DNA of 64,000 nt, taken from Lytechinus pictus. Lineage: Eukaryota; Echinodermata; Echinoidea; Temnopleuroida; Toxopneustidae. The stretch covers positions 26,412,501 to 26,476,500 of the forward strand of contig NC_087245.1 in NCBI RefSeq assembly GCF_037042905.1. The letters run 5' to 3'. The notes under the pieces were generated by a model. The model did not search any database and was not told where the DNA came from. It saw nothing but the letters and a program-made list of their open reading frames with translations. This document shows, piece by piece, positions 63,842 through 64,000 of this stretch (position 1 is the first letter of the stretch; the number at the start of each line of letters is the position of its first letter). The translations under genes were made by a program, and so were the position numbers.

Positions 63842-64000
63842 CTACTCAAAAAAAGTTAAGGACCACTTTTTAAAACGTACATAAAGATTTTATACAAGGT
63901 GTTTTATTTCTGGAAATACCTCAGTACAACTGTCCTAAATGTCCTTAAACACGCTGTAATCAATTTCACGCATGGGTGGTTTCAGTTGTTGCACAATGTC
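63842..64000 (+). mobile_element. Probable DNA-transposon end, cut by window edge
   Basis: CACTACTCAAAAAAAGTTAA followed by GGACCACTTTTTAAAACG resembles the terminal repeat of mariner/Tc-like or related DNA elements found in many invertebrates. Only 159 bp are visible and no coding part is included. Confidence 0.4.

Overview
The window is animal nuclear DNA. Genes are split by long introns with GT..AG borders, the sequence is AT-rich, and it is crowded with short inverted-repeat elements, a tRNA-derived SINE, a LINE fragment, minisatellites and long G or C runs. The frequent TACATGTA motifs, the repeat types and a large foldback element suggest an echinoderm, most likely a sea urchin. That identification is inference; no marker gene proves the species.

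Layout. (1) 1-4695 is upstream sequence with a decayed coding fragment, a LINE remnant and an inverted-repeat DNA element. (2) 4696-20362, plus strand: eight exons of a SPATS2/SPATS2L-family gene. The N-terminal exon or exons lie off the left edge. The splice phases of all eight exons close exactly and give 715 residues. A long 3' UTR probably follows, to about 25.2 kb. (3) 28.9-30.6 kb: a mobile-looking element built around a minisatellite whose units contain CTATTGGACC. A second member of the family lies in opposite orientation at 60.9-62.4 kb. (4) 34711-49377, minus strand: a six-exon gene for a BEN-domain protein of 421 residues. Its first coding exon is split by a foldback element of about 6.4 kb (42903-49265) flanked by an 11-bp direct repeat. 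Removing the element with one repeat copy restores the reading frame exactly. (5) 50051-56445, plus strand: a gene encoding a TNP2/CACTA-type transposase-like protein of about 1027 residues. It is head to head with the BEN gene across 673 bp that look like a shared promoter. (6) 57-62.7 kb: repeats, then the first exon of the mitochondrial ribosomal protein gene mrpl53 at 62682-62776, whose remaining exons lie off the right edge. (7) 63.2-64 kb: a hairpin and widespread repeat families.

How the parts relate. SPATS2 and MRPL53 look like ordinary housekeeping-type genes. The most unusual part is 34.7-56.4 kb. A BEN-domain DNA-binding-type protein and an intact-looking TNP2 transposase-like protein are divergently transcribed. 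They may be a two-gene transposon or a domesticated pair, and one partner has been broken by a second, palindromic transposon that itself carries a nested insertion. The transposase gene also contains a tandemly triplicated exon-plus-intron unit whose middle exon appears dead.
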